Shown: positions 13,551 to 24,128 of the stretch, in pieces
How the letters are laid out: every line of letters begins with the position of its first letter
How positions within the stretch are numbered: the first letter of the stretch is position 1
DNA from: Pestalotiopsis fici W106-1
Taxonomy: Eukaryota > Ascomycota > Sordariomycetes > Amphisphaeriales > Sporocadaceae
NCBI RefSeq assembly: GCF_000516985.1
Contig: NW_006917099.1
Coordinates: forward strand, 636,685 to 700,684
Direction of reading: 5' to 3'
Length of the DNA stretch: 64,000 nucleotides
Made by a program: the position numbers and the translations under genes
The notes under the pieces: model-generated
Databases searched by the model: none
What the model was told of the DNA's origin: nothing
What the model saw: only the letters and a program-made list of their open reading frames with translations

Positions 13551-14074
13551 TCTTCCAATGGTCCGTGAACAGTATCACTGCTCACTCGCGGCGTAACAAG
13601 TGCATTTACATGTTGAACTAGAAGAAAAGGTTGTAGATGGTGTCACCTGAAAAAAGACGGCGGAGGAAATGAATATGGCCTTCAGCCCACCCCCACCTTC
13701 GTCCGTAATCTGTACTGCGACTCTCGCTCGTCCGCCGTACTGTGGGTCCGCTCTCGGTCGAAACGGTTCCTCCGTGAGTATGGTCTACATCCGCGAACAG
13801 CTCATTGCAAGATGTTAGGGGAACCAGATATGATGATTTAGGCATTTTGTAAGCACGACAGGCAACCTTTGAGAAATTGAGGATTATGACAAATTAAAGC
13901 TGTTTATTGGCAATCTCTGCGGCATGTTCTTTCTAAAGGGCCGCTGCTTCAGATCATGGACATATAACACAACATCCCGTTCTGGTTTTCTCAAATGGTT
14001 TGTTATTGCTGCCATTTGCATATCATCATATCAATTGATCTTTTTAATACATCTCAAAAGTTTCCGTACACAAA
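13551..14074. promoter_or_regulatory. Shared divergent promoter region (regulator / MFS exporter)
   Basis: The 524 bp between the two start codons is the only upstream space for both genes. It contains several TCCG/CGG triplets between 13655 and 13790, the half-site type used by Zn2Cys6 factors, but no clean spaced palindrome was identified. Regulatory role inferred from position. Confidence 0.45.
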
Positions 14075-15976
14075 ATGGAGCCAAATGAGTCCACCAACAG
14101 CGACAAGCAGCAAGTCAATGACAATATTGCAGAAACGACTACGAAAAAGGCGGATATCGCAATCACCTCTCCGGACAAGGAACTCGAATACATCACCGGG
14201 ATGCGCCTTTTCCTCGTAATGTTCACCATATTCGCCAGCACGATTCTCGCGGCAATCGAAATAGGGATAATATCTACTGCAATCCCCGGAATCACAGACG
14301 ACTTTCACCGTCTAGATGATGTCGGATGGTACGGTAGTAGCACCTTTATTCTTGCAGGCTCAACGGCTTCATTGTGGGGAAAACTATACAAGTACCTCAA
14401 TATCAAGTATGTCTACATGACCTCCGTCGTGTTGTACCTTGTCGGCAGCATTGTGGCCGCAGCCGCTCCGAATAGCGCCGCAGTTATCGTTGGCCGAGCA
14501 TGGCAAGGTTGGGGCGCTGCAGGGACCCTGGGCGGCTCCGTCCTCGTCATCAACTACGTCGCCGAGCCGAGACATCACCCTGCCCTCATAGGCTTGTGGA
14601 TGGCTGTGTTCATGGTAGCGACCATTTTTGGGCCCTTGATTGGGGGCGCCTTTACCAGTGGAGTTTCGGTAAGCAAACCACCAAACCATTCAATGATTGA
14701 TTTCAATCGCGATGGAAGCAGATGGTACTCAAGGGACCCATCGAGTGCTTGAACCCATTGAAGATTCGCGAAAACGGTTGCTAACACCGTATCTTGCAGT
14801 GGAGATGGTGCTTCTGGATCAATCTACCCCTCGGTTGCCCAATTATTGTTCTGCTATTTCTATTCCTTCGAATCCCGAAACGTGTCCAGCCCATACCAGC
14901 GACATGGAAAGAAATCCTACGGCAGCTTGACCTGCCAGGGTTTGCTATCTTGCTCACTTCCTTGGTCTGCTTTACTTTGGCTTTGCAATGGGGCGGCCAA
15001 ACCAAGAGCTGGAATGATGGGTCTGTGATTGCCACTCTGGTTTTGGCGGTCTGCCTCACAATCGCCTTCTTCATAACCGAATGGCTTCAAGCCGACCACG
15101 CCATGCTTCCATTAGGTCTACTGATGCCGCGCACCACTTGGACGAACGCCTTGTTTTGCTACATGTGAGCGTCCTTGAATGACTACACTCCATATGTACC
15201 TAATGCTAATCGGCGATATTCATTGCGAAAGCTCCAACGCAGCTGACTTCCAAGTAATGTTTTACCTACCTATTTACTTCCAGTCAATCTTTGGACAGTC
15301 AGCAATCATGAGTGGCGTGAATACTCTCCCATTCTTAGCATTCTTTGCGGCTGGAGCACTGGCCAGCGGAGTTCTTATAGGCAAGACAGGACATACCCAG
15401 CCCTTTCAGCTGGTGTCCGCTCTGCTCATGGTGGCTGGCACGGCACTATTCTACACCCTGGACGTCGCATCGACCAAGGGACGATACGTTGGCCCGCAAA
15501 TTCTCTTTGGATTCGGATTTGGACTCAGCAGCCAGGTTCCAATGACGGCAGTGCAGGGGTTCTCACGGCCCGAAGACGTGGCAGCCTCGACGGGAATCAT
15601 CATCAGTAAGCTGAGTGTGGAGGAAATATAGCGACATGCGCTGACATTGAACAAAGTGTGCCAAGCTATTAGCGGTGCCTATTTCGTGGCCGTGGCGCAA
15701 TCGCTTTTTGCAAACCGCATGGTGGCTGCCCTTACAAATGTTGACGCTGCTGAGGTGTTACGCACTGGAGCAGCAGAGATTCAGAGTGTCTTTGAAGGAA
15801 ACGAATTGATTGCTGTTCGAAACGCGTACATGACGGGTATCAAGGCTGTTTTTGCATTTGCGCTGGCAAGCAGCGTACTTGCTGTTTTAATTGCTGCACT
15901 TATTCCCTTGCGACGGCTACCGAGCCATGGAAACAAGACCGACAATAGCAATGTCCGATCCGAAGGCAAACCATGA
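14075..15976 (+). CDS. MFS multidrug/metabolite efflux transporter (DHA2-like)
   Basis: Four exons, 14075-14668, 14800-15164, 15232-15605 and 15657-15976, giving 550 residues; all junctions are GT-AG and keep phase. A 40-residue polar N-terminus precedes the first membrane helix (LFLVMFTIFASTILAAIEI). This is followed by the DDVGWYGSSTFILAGS region and by GRAWQGWGAAGTLGGS, which corresponds to the antiporter-type loop and helix of drug:H+ antiporters. WRWCFWINLPLG, typical of 14-helix fungal efflux pumps, opens exon 2. Later helices include YLPIYFQSIFG and the GFGFGLSSQ segment. Members export toxins, drugs or secondary metabolites at the plasma membrane in exchange for protons. Adjacent divergent placement to a Zn2Cys6 regulator supports a self-export role, but the substrate is unknown. 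Confidence 0.92.
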
Positions 15977-16590
15977 TGGTATATGCCGACTTCCATTCGA
16001 CCGATGGGGACGGCTTGTTGTAGTGACCAGGGGGGCGGTGGCCGTGTACTAGAGCCAAATCTTCTTGAAAGCCATGCTCAATGCACCCACTGCAGGAATT
16101 TCAACAGAGGCAACGTTCATAAAAACCTCAAGAAGTAGAATAAATACATGGCATTGGAACAAAACAAATAGAACCAGATTGAAACACCAGCAATGCAAAT
16201 TAAAGGCAGTAAAACCTCCATTTAATAAGGATTGTGCTGCTGAAATCTTAAAAGTTGCATTCTCCAGCGGCTCTTTAATATACTACAGACAGGGGGGAAA
16301 GCTTGGGGTCGGCAACCGGCCCGCATGCATGTCTGTGGGAGACGCGGAGGACCTGATTTGGACATTTCTACTGGTATAGTGCCGGGCACTGATGGATTCC
16401 GCCAATCAGCATCTTGCCCTCGCCTTGACGACTGCGGGTATGCCATGCCCGCAATTATTGAGGGTAGCGGCAGACCTGGATCCGTGGTTTAATATCCAAA
16501 ATGACATTTAAAAAGGCTCGCGATTGTCCCGCTGTCACGAAGATGTAGATCGCCAAGGAAGACAAAGACTGCCAAAACTATTGCTTCAAT
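15977..16590. other. Intergenic, no gene seen
   Basis: About 610 bp between the MFS gene and the esterase. It has no convincing frame. Its distal half is presumably the esterase promoter; an AT-rich run lies near 16490-16512. Confidence 0.55.
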
Positions 16591-17552
16591 ATGGCCTCAA
16601 AGTATCTCGCTCTGGCTGCGGCCACACTGGCTGCTGCTGTCCCGACGCCGATCAATAGCAGCGCTGCTGCAAGCGATCCTCTTTACTTTATCACATTCGG
16701 CGACTCCTATTCGCAGACAGGGTTTGACGTCAACGGCACACATCCGTCGGCCTCCAATCCTCTGGGCAACCCAGACCTTCCAGGCTGGACAGCAAGCGGT
16801 GGTCTCGACTGGGTTGGTTTTGAGGTTACCAAGTACAATGCCTCGCTGCTGCTTTCGTACAATCTGGCCTACGGAGGCGCAACAACAGACGCCAACCTGG
16901 TAACTCCCTACGCAGACACGGTGCTCAGCTTTGTCGACCAGGTCGGAGAATTCTCCACGTCCCTGGCATCAAAGCCGGATTGGGCCCCATGGACCTCGGA
17001 CAACACGCTCGTTGGCGTGTGGATGGGCGTCAATGATGTGGGCAACACGTTTTGGCTAAGCAACATGAGCGACGTTATCGATGCCGTTACCACCCGGTAC
17101 TTTGAGCTGCTGCAGGTGACGTACGATGCCGGTGCGAGGAACTTTGTATTGTTGTCGGTGCCTCGTAAGTGAACTTTGCGATGACAATTCCGAACACGAT
17201 GGTTGACTTCATTGCAGCTACTGACCAGACACCTCTCATGCTTGAGAATGATGCCTCTTCCGAGGCATCTCTCGCGAGCACCATCTCCACCTACAATGAC
17301 TTTTTGTCCAGCAAGCTAGACACGTTCAAGTCCAGCAATAGCGACGTTACCGCGTGGATTGTGGACACGTCGGTTCCATTCTACGAAGCCATCAACAACC
17401 CGACGGCATATGGAGCTCCCAATGCTACTTGCTTTAACGCCGATGGTGTGAGTTGCTTGTGGTTCAATAACTACCACCCAGGTGTGGCAATCCAAGGGTT
17501 GGTCGCGGAGGCGGTTGCACAGACTGTGGGTGCGCCATTCTTCACGAGTTAA
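16591..17552 (+). CDS. Secreted GDSL acetylesterase, CE16-like
   Basis: Two exons, 16591-17164 and 17218-17552, giving 302 residues. A signal peptide ([17 protein letters not shown]) is followed by the GDSL block [10 protein letters not shown] with the nucleophile serine, the glycine block [12 protein letters not shown], the oxyanion block GVNDVGN, and the C-terminal WFNNYHPG with the catalytic histidine. These are the signatures of carbohydrate esterase family 16, which removes acetyl groups from hemicellulose-derived sugars outside the cell. The intron (GTAAGT to TTGCAG) splits a proline codon. Family length is about 300-350 residues, so the protein looks complete. Several NxS/T sites fit secretion. 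It is tandem to the MFS gene and convergent with the small secreted gene. Confidence 0.9.
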
Positions 17553-17710
17553 AAAAGACACGCGACAGCATGGACACAATGCGAGGTCACGTATGTGCCC
17601 CCAGCTTACTTGAAAAAATACCTGAAATTGATAAGACAAAAACTCTAGAAGCTGTGCGTTGTGATGTGTTGTATATGAATGAGTAGCTCATGGCCATACC
17701 TCGATTGTAC

Positions 17711-18351
17711 TCAAGCCTGGAGGGCAAAGCCCTGAGGGCCAGTGTACGAAGTCGAGGTGTCCAAGGGGTTGTCGCCCGTGGAGACAAATTGTACAGCGCC
17801 AGTGTTGCTAGTATAAGTCTGAACGGTTTGAACACCATCAGATGTCTTGATCACGTCCAGCCTGATGGCCTGGTCCTCCACCTGAGTAAAGTTGAATGTC
17901 ATGCCAGATCCAGCGACACATGAACCGGAGAGCGGCAAGAGGTATGGCTCGCTCGAGGTGACGCCGCTGCCGACTCCGCTACAGGTCGTTGGGTCCTCGC
18001 TTCCAATCTGGACGTTGAAGCTCACACTATTGTCGGATATCAGTACTTGAGCTTTTTTTAATCAAAGCAGTAACCACGGGTGAAGACGATGTTAGTCCTG
18101 TTGATGAGAACTTACATTTCTGAGATGGAGTGTGCTGCTTGGTATGCTTTGCTCAAGGTGTCAGCACTCGGTCGTCTCTCATGGGTAGTACTTTATGAGA
18201 TGAAACATGGGGATAATGCAAAAAGCGAATGTGGTGTGTGACTTGACTCACCAGCGAAGCGTGTAACTTGCCAACTCTCGTCTCTTCCAGCAAGCGGAAC
18301 AGCCTGGCCGAGAGCAGCCAAGGACGCCAAAATGAAGTTGAACGATTGCAT
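17711..18351 (-). CDS. Small secreted protein, AA1-like (putative)
   Basis: Three exons, 18351-18252, 18146-18116 (a 31-base exon) and 18026-17711, giving 148 residues; phases 1 and 2 are preserved. It starts with a signal peptide (FNFILASLAALGQAVPL). The mature part is short, has two cysteines (TTCSG and GSCVAG), and alternates hydrophobic and polar residues as in an all-beta protein (VSFNVQIGSEDP, FNFTQVEDQAIRLDV). The order of elements resembles the Alt a 1-like (AA1-like) family of secreted fungal proteins, but this is an eye match. Such proteins are often expressed on hosts or in the wall; no function is claimed. The tiny second exon explains why no single long frame marks the gene. Confidence 0.7.
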
Positions 18352-19433
18352 CTTGTTCGGATAAGTCGAGTGGATATGATTGCACTGTGTGTTAGCTTTG
18401 AAAGTATGGTCTTAATGAGTCGCGTTTTGTTTGAATCAAAAATAAAATTACCATACTACGGACTCGAGCAGCATTCTTATACTCGAGCAAAAGCGGACAT
18501 GTCAGCGACGAATATCATACGTAACAGTGGAACAATGTCAAAGGATCATTTGCAATCTCACGATCTCACATAAAAGTTGTCGAATTGAGCAACACGCTTA
18601 TGTCACCTAGGGAGTGGCATGTTACAGCCGCCTATTGCCCGACCAATGGCGCGGATAGGACCACAAACCCGCTTGCGTATTCCGGTTCAGCAGTAAGTAA
18701 GACAGTCCCAATCGGGATGCCGAAAAGGGTAAATGCTCTACTGTGGACTGTAGGCGGAGCTCGTGCATTGCCTCGTATACCCTATCCATGGAGCATAGCT
18801 TCGAGGTGAAGCAAAGCGTACAGCTTGCGTGTTCTGTTTCCGCTGGCGTACTGCGGGGTGCTCCCATGCTTGTATGTGTCTTACCCAGAGGCTGGCTGCT
18901 GGCGGCACCTTGGGCTGGTCGCCGAGCTTCTCTGTAAGCGAAAAGAGTCACCACAACAACACCGGGGATTTCTTGAAGCAGAGCTTGAACAAGTCGATTG
19001 AAAATGACATTCATCATCTCAATCATTGCATTTTTGCATCGTCGAATCTTCCACGAGGATTACAAAACCTCCGTCATTACAAAACATGACTCTTCTCGGA
19101 CTCTGGTCAAACGCGAGCTGAACTCTGCTCTCGCTTGTGGCTTACAAACACCCCGCTTTTTTGTCTTCATTTTACGCCAGCGACATGCTCATTGGTTGAA
19201 AATGGCCATGCGACCTGGACATTTCATACTTACGAGTTATGCATCGTATAAATACTCAGATAGATAACAACTGTAACAAGATATATAAGAGTGATGGCAA
19301 TCCATTTCACTCAAAGGAACAAAAACAATCAATTTCACTTCAAGAGAAAGAAACAATACACTGCACACTTATCAAGTCAATACCATATTCGAAATTACCT
19401 TGTACTTCCAGCTGATTTGCGCTCATCATCAAA
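18352..19433. promoter_or_regulatory. Intergenic promoter region with TATA-like box
   Basis: About 1.1 kb between divergent genes. TATAAATA at 19247-19254 and TATATAAG near 19280 lie 150-190 bp upstream of the SDR start and are plausible core promoter elements. No coding frame seen. Confidence 0.4.
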
Positions 19434-20534
19434 ATGGTTACTATTACGGAAATTAGAACTGCCAATACTTCGCTAAAGTCATCGCGCTCGGGACTGACGG
19501 CTGTAATTACAGGAGGCACTTCAGGCATTGGCTATGGTATGTTCCTTTTGCTTTACTCTCTCCATCTCCTTCTTTTCCAGCCACTTTATGTTGTCAGAAT
19601 TTGCGCCTTTGTATCAAAAGTCTAATTTCGAGATGCAGGTTTTGTCAAGGCTCTCGTTTCTCAAACAGACAGCCCCAAAGTTTACCTTGTCGGCAGGCAA
19701 GAAAAGCTAGCCCAAGTCATTGGCGAACTCGAAACAATCAATAGCACTGGCCAATATATTGGCATCCAAGTCAAGGATTTGACCCTTCTCGCCGACACTG
19801 AAAAAGCCGTGAACCAAATCCTGGGGCAAGAGTCCAAAGTCGACCTTCTTTTCATGTCACAAGGATACCTCTCTTTTGCATCGAGAGACGAGTCGGGAGA
19901 GGGCATTGACAAGATCACCTCGATTCGCCATTACAGCCGAACGCTCCTCATCCTCCGACTTCTTCCGCTCCTAAACGCTGCTGCCTCGCCACGCGTCATT
20001 TCCGTCCTCGCAGGCAGTAAAGAGGGTGTCATATTTCCCAATGACCTCGAGTTCAAGGACCCCAAGAATTACAGCCTGGCAAAGGTCGGAGATGCCACTG
20101 CAAGCTACGTCTCCCTGACTCTGGAGCAGATCCAGGCACAGAATCCCAAGATTAGCTTTGTTCATGCATTCCCTGGGCTCACCAAGTCCTCTCTTTTCCG
20201 ACCCGAGAGTTTCGGTCGCGCACTCAGCTTTTTCATCAACTGGGTCGTTATGCCAATCACCAGCCGTTTCCTGTGGCAGTCAGTTGAAGAAGCCGGGGAG
20301 AGGTTCTTGTATGTAGCCTCAGCCCCCAAATTCGCTGCACCAGGGGCGGGTAATGATGGCGATTTGGCCGTGGGCTCAAAGGGAGTCAAGGGAAGCGGTG
20401 TTTACACAATTAACGAGAAGCAGGAAGGAGTTCATAACAAGATCCTCGACTCACTGAGATCTGACGGCTCTGATGTCAAGATTTTCGAGCATACCTTGGA
20501 TACCATTAAGCGAGTGGTAGGAGATAGGATATAG
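19434..20534 (+). CDS. Short-chain dehydrogenase/reductase (divergent)
   Basis: Two exons, 19434-19536 and 19639-20534, giving 332 residues. The nucleotide-binding motif TGGTSGIG (residues about 27-34) is split from the rest by an intron that divides a glycine codon (GTATGT to ATGCAG). Downstream are LVGRQEK, LLFMSQGYLSF in place of the usual NNAG, SVLAGSKEG with the presumed active serine, and FVHAFPGL matching the PG turn. The classical YxxxK is not visible. This is usual in a fungal SDR subgroup with NYSLAK-ASYVSLTLEQ at that place, so cofactor binding is likely but the catalytic mechanism is uncertain. Substrate unknown. It lies between the secreted proteins and the lactonase-fold gene, within a set of metabolic genes. 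Confidence 0.85.
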
Positions 20535-20923
20535 CTATCATTTATGGGGAATTGAGGACGGAATGCTTGGGAACGGGTTCCTTGGTAAAGGCACTCTGAT
20601 TACTTGAGTACATACGTAATGTATAATGCAAGCGGTCGTTTTACGAATACTCTGTCTTAGATGATAAGTTATCGAACTAAAGAATTGTACCTAGTGTACT
20701 TGCTGCCTGGAGGATTTGGAACTTGATTCTAGCTCTAATGCTCAACGCCATCGCGATACAGCCTCCAGTCAGCAATTAGCGCGCTCAGCCTTCTTCCAGA
20801 ACGGACTTTATGGGATTTCGGAATCATTTGATAATCACCGGTTCGGATATAAGTGAACACGTTATTTCAGAGTATTGAATTAGACTCGAGATTGGAAGAT
20901 CACGTTCAAAAGAATAATCCAGC
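20535..20923. other. Intergenic, no gene seen
   Basis: About 390 bp, presumed 3' flank of the SDR and promoter of the lactonase-fold gene; nothing specific recognised. Confidence 0.5.
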
Positions 20924-22222
20924 ATGTTTGCCTCTATACTTCTTTTTAGCAGTGCACTTTTTGGGCTGGTGCAAGCAGCCTGCATTCCTCAGTCGCACAA
21001 TGATAATTTCCCAACCGATCCATTGACACTGTACGTCGCGCATCAGGGTCGAGGGATCTTGACTTTGCAATTTGACACGACCAAAGCGGCAAATGAAAGT
21101 CTTGGGATTGTAGACGAGACTGAAGCGGGCCATCAACCAGGATGGATATGCAGCCGCGACTCCAACATCTACTCGGTGGCGAGGACTTACTACCCCGACA
21201 ACTCATCTGTGTCGGGCGGTGTCTTTGGCTTTACCAGGATTGGCGACGACTTATCAAAAGTTTCCGAGAACTCTTCAGACGGGAATGGAGGAGTCTTTTG
21301 CCATATCAACGAAGATGGCTCGTTGATGAGCGTTGCAAATATTGATGGTTCTACAGTCTCGCTCCACCCACGGTCAGAAACTGGCGTAGTAGGCGCGTCG
21401 TCGCATTTGTTCAAATACAACCTCACACAACCTGGACCGGGTACCAACGACTCTCAGATCCAAAGCAACCCTCACGAAGCAGTTTTCGGGCCTTCGGGAC
21501 CGTGGGGCCAGTTGATGGTAGTCCCAGACCGTGGTGCAGATCGTGTATACGTCTACCGGGTACGCTCGTCTGGGAATGGCACCGCGGATGTTCATTTAGC
21601 TGAGAATATCACTCTGCCTCTTGGAACCGGACCACGTCATGTCATTTTCCAGGAGAGCTTGGGTCTCATGTACCTCGTAAGCGAACTGGACAATACTGTG
21701 AGGGTGTTCAGCATCGATACAAGCAAAATGTCCAATGATGTAGTGAATATCACCTTGCTGCAGACCGCATCAACACTGGGGCCAGGATCGGCGCGAACTT
21801 TACCAATTAACGAGCACTTGGCATCCGAGTTGGCATTGTCGAACAATGGACGCTTTCTTTACGTCTCAAATCGCGACACGACATCGTATGACAGCGATAA
21901 TTTGGCTATTTTCGCTGTCAACAGAACCACACTCTCCCCACAACCCTTGGAGTGGCTTGGAATAAACGCGACGAATGGAAAAATTCCGCGGCACTTTGCA
22001 CTGAGCTCTGACCGGGAGAATCAGTGGGTCGCCGTGGCTAACCAAGTTTCGAATACGATATTCGTGTTTAAGAGGAGTTCAGAGAATGGGTTTCTAGAAG
22101 AGGTGAAGGGCAATTTGACTTTGGGAGACTTTGATCTCACGCTAGAGAACGGTCCAATGGCTGTCGTCTGGGCTCGTCCACGGGACAGAGGCGCGCTATC
22201 AACCAGAATGGATAAGCAGTGA
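20924..22222 (+). CDS. Secreted lactonase-type beta-propeller protein
   Basis: Intronless, 432 residues. A signal peptide (FASILLFSSALFGLVQAA) is followed by a repeated beta-blade pattern: LYVAHQGRGILTLQF, GWICSRDSNIYSVAR, NPHEAVFGPSGPWGQLMVVPD, GTGPRHVIFQ, YLVSELDNTVRVFSID, ELALSNNGRFLYVSNRD and IPRHFALSSDRENQWVAVANQ. These are hallmarks of the 6-phosphogluconolactonase/3-carboxymuconate cyclase-like propeller family. Fungal members are often extracellular, and their substrates are mostly unknown; several NxS/T glycosylation sites agree with secretion. Membership of the fold is clear, the enzymatic activity is not. It is downstream of and codirectional with the SDR. Confidence 0.87.
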   Translation: MFASILLFSSALFGLVQAACIPQSHNDNFPTDPLTLYVAHQGRGILTLQFDTTKAANESLGIVDETEAGHQPGWICSRDSNIYSVARTYYPDNSSVSGGVFGFTRIGDDLSKVSENSSDGNGGVFCHINEDGSLMSVANIDGSTVSLHPRSETGVVGASSHLFKYNLTQPGPGTNDSQIQSNPHEAVFGPSGPWGQLMVVPDRGADRVYVYRVRSSGNGTADVHLAENITLPLGTGPRHVIFQESLGLMYLVSELDNTVRVFSIDTSKMSNDVVNITLLQTASTLGPGSARTLPINEHLASELALSNNGRFLYVSNRDTTSYDSDNLAIFAVNRTTLSPQPLEWLGINATNGKIPRHFALSSDRENQWVAVANQVSNTIFVFKRSSENGFLEEVKGNLTLGDFDLTLENGPMAVVWARPRDRGALSTRMDKQ

Positions 22223-22413
22223 GGTATACCTCGCCTCGCATAATCTAGACTATTATTTATGCTCCACTCCCACATCCTACCATACTCATGCGCGCATAAA
22301 TATATGCACGTTTATTATTATCATTGCGTTTCTAAGGCGTCGCCCATGTCTATGCCCTCATCTGCTCGGAGCTTCTAGTTCAGATCTCGCCAAGAGTGTT
22401 CCCCGAAAGAGTC

Positions 22414-24128
22414 CTACAAGTTCTCTCTAGGGATGAAAGTCAGATTAGGTCCGTTATGCTCACCCACGAAGGCATCATACAACTGAAACTCGTCCACACG
22501 GCGGCGTAAATCCCCGTCCCACCCTCCTGGGCCGCCAGCGCCCAGCTTTCCTGATTCTCCAGGCGCCTGCTTGAAGTCGAAATACCAGAGCGTCTTTGCC
22601 AGGACCAAGCTCATTTCCATGTAAGCCAAGGTCTTGCCTAGACACATGGTGTCACCAAATGAAAAGGGAATGAAAGCCTCTACCATTCTCGCCAGTCTAT
22701 CAGGATCAGTATCGTCAAGCCAACGCTCAGGCTGGAAGGCGAAAGGCTGGGGGAAGTACTCCTCGTTGTGCATGAGGCAGTAGGCACTGATCGCCACTAA
22801 TGTCCCACCGGGAACAACATGGCCGTCGACGACACAGGGCTCTTTAGGAGAGATATTGCGGTCTACTTCGCGCCAAGGCATCACCGTTGTGGGTGGCGAC
22901 ATGCGAAGCGTCTCGTCGATGACGGCGCGCAGGTACTTGCAACCGAGGAGCTGCGGCCCAACCGTTATGAGAGACCCGTCTGAAAAGGCGTCGCGGATTT
23001 CAGCGGCAAGGCGAGCGTAGACGAGAGGGTGGCGAGACAAGTAGAAGAAGGCAGCGCTCAGGGCGCAAGAGGTTGTCTGGCCGCCTGCCGGGAAGAAAAA
23101 CAGAGCCTCTGACCATACTTGGCTCTTTTCGATTGATGATGTTGTCGAATCGGATTCGTGATGGCTTGTCGAAGCAACGGCCCAAAAGTCGTGCCGCCCC
23201 GAGTTCTCTTCAATGGCAGCTCGCCTTTTGATGATATTCTTGATGATCCCCCCTGCCGTGAGAAGCTTGCGCATGTTGAAGAGCATAACGATCTTATTCA
23301 AGGCGTGAATGGCGGGCCAAGCCATGTACACACTGTGGATCGTGTTCATGTGCAGAAAGATGTCGATAAGGACCCGGTTCTCCGGCTCGGTCTGTGACTT
23401 AAGGTCGACTCCAAAGCCGAGCTGGACGGCAATGTCGCTGGCGAGCCGCTCGCACAGGGGCGTCATGTTGACCGGGCCAGCCTCGGCAGCCTCGAGGACC
23501 TTTCGGAGAAAGATATCAACCTCGGCGCGCATCGCCGGCTCGAATCTCTGCAAGGACTGGCCAGAGAGGACACGTCCGTAGACATTGCGCTTCATCCGGT
23601 GAGGTTCCGGGTCCACCGTCCCCAGAACATGCGGGACAGGGCTGAATGACGTGAAGCTGTAAACGTGTGATTTGCGTATCGAGGCATGATGGCGGCTTAA
23701 ATCTGCTTACGTTGTCAATAGGTTGCTTGGTGGGATGTGAGGCTACTAAAACATGAAATAGGTGCTGTTTTAGCTAGGTATTTACCGCGAAGAGCCGCCA
23801 CCGTGTTGAAGACAAGGCGATTAGGTCCCTGTCTATACACGGGACCATATTTTTGAAGGTCGGAATGCGCTTTCAGATGGAGCCGTTTCCTCTTCACCTG
23901 GTAACCACCATAGGCATCGGTGAGCTTGGCGATGAAGGGGCCTGGGTATTCTCGAAGAGGGTGGAACATAAGCCGGTAACTACCGATGAAAAGTGCCTTC
24001 AATTGGCCATTTGTTAGCTGCCAGATCCACCTAGTTACAGTCAACTGGACTGGCTGTCTGCTTACCAGCGGTATAATAATAGCCACGGCGTATTTTGCTG
24101 CACCAAGAAGCGCGTGGATCAGCTCCAT
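22414..24128 (-). CDS. Cytochrome P450 monooxygenase
   Basis: Three exons, 24128-24066, 23996-23786 and 23702-22414, giving 520 residues. Exon 1 encodes the membrane anchor (AAKYAVAIIIPL). Exon 2 has the hinge FHPLREYPGPF and KYGPVYRQGPNRLVFN. The acceptor at GTAAGCAG|AT (23703) gives ALRDLS...KSHVYSFTSFSP, matching the usual order of the family. Exon 3 contains the I-helix FPAGGQTTS, the K-helix ETLR, the PERW motif and the heme loop FSFGDTMCLGK with the cysteine ligand codon at 22644-22642. The heme loop has Thr where most P450s have Arg. The enzyme is ER-bound and needs an NADPH-P450 reductase. The substrate cannot be predicted. It lies tail-to-tail with the lactonase-fold gene. Confidence 0.9.

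Noticed and set aside
19434..20534. SDR as a dead enzyme because YxxxK is missing
   Set aside because: A known fungal SDR subgroup lacks the canonical motif at that place, so this alone does not show loss of function.
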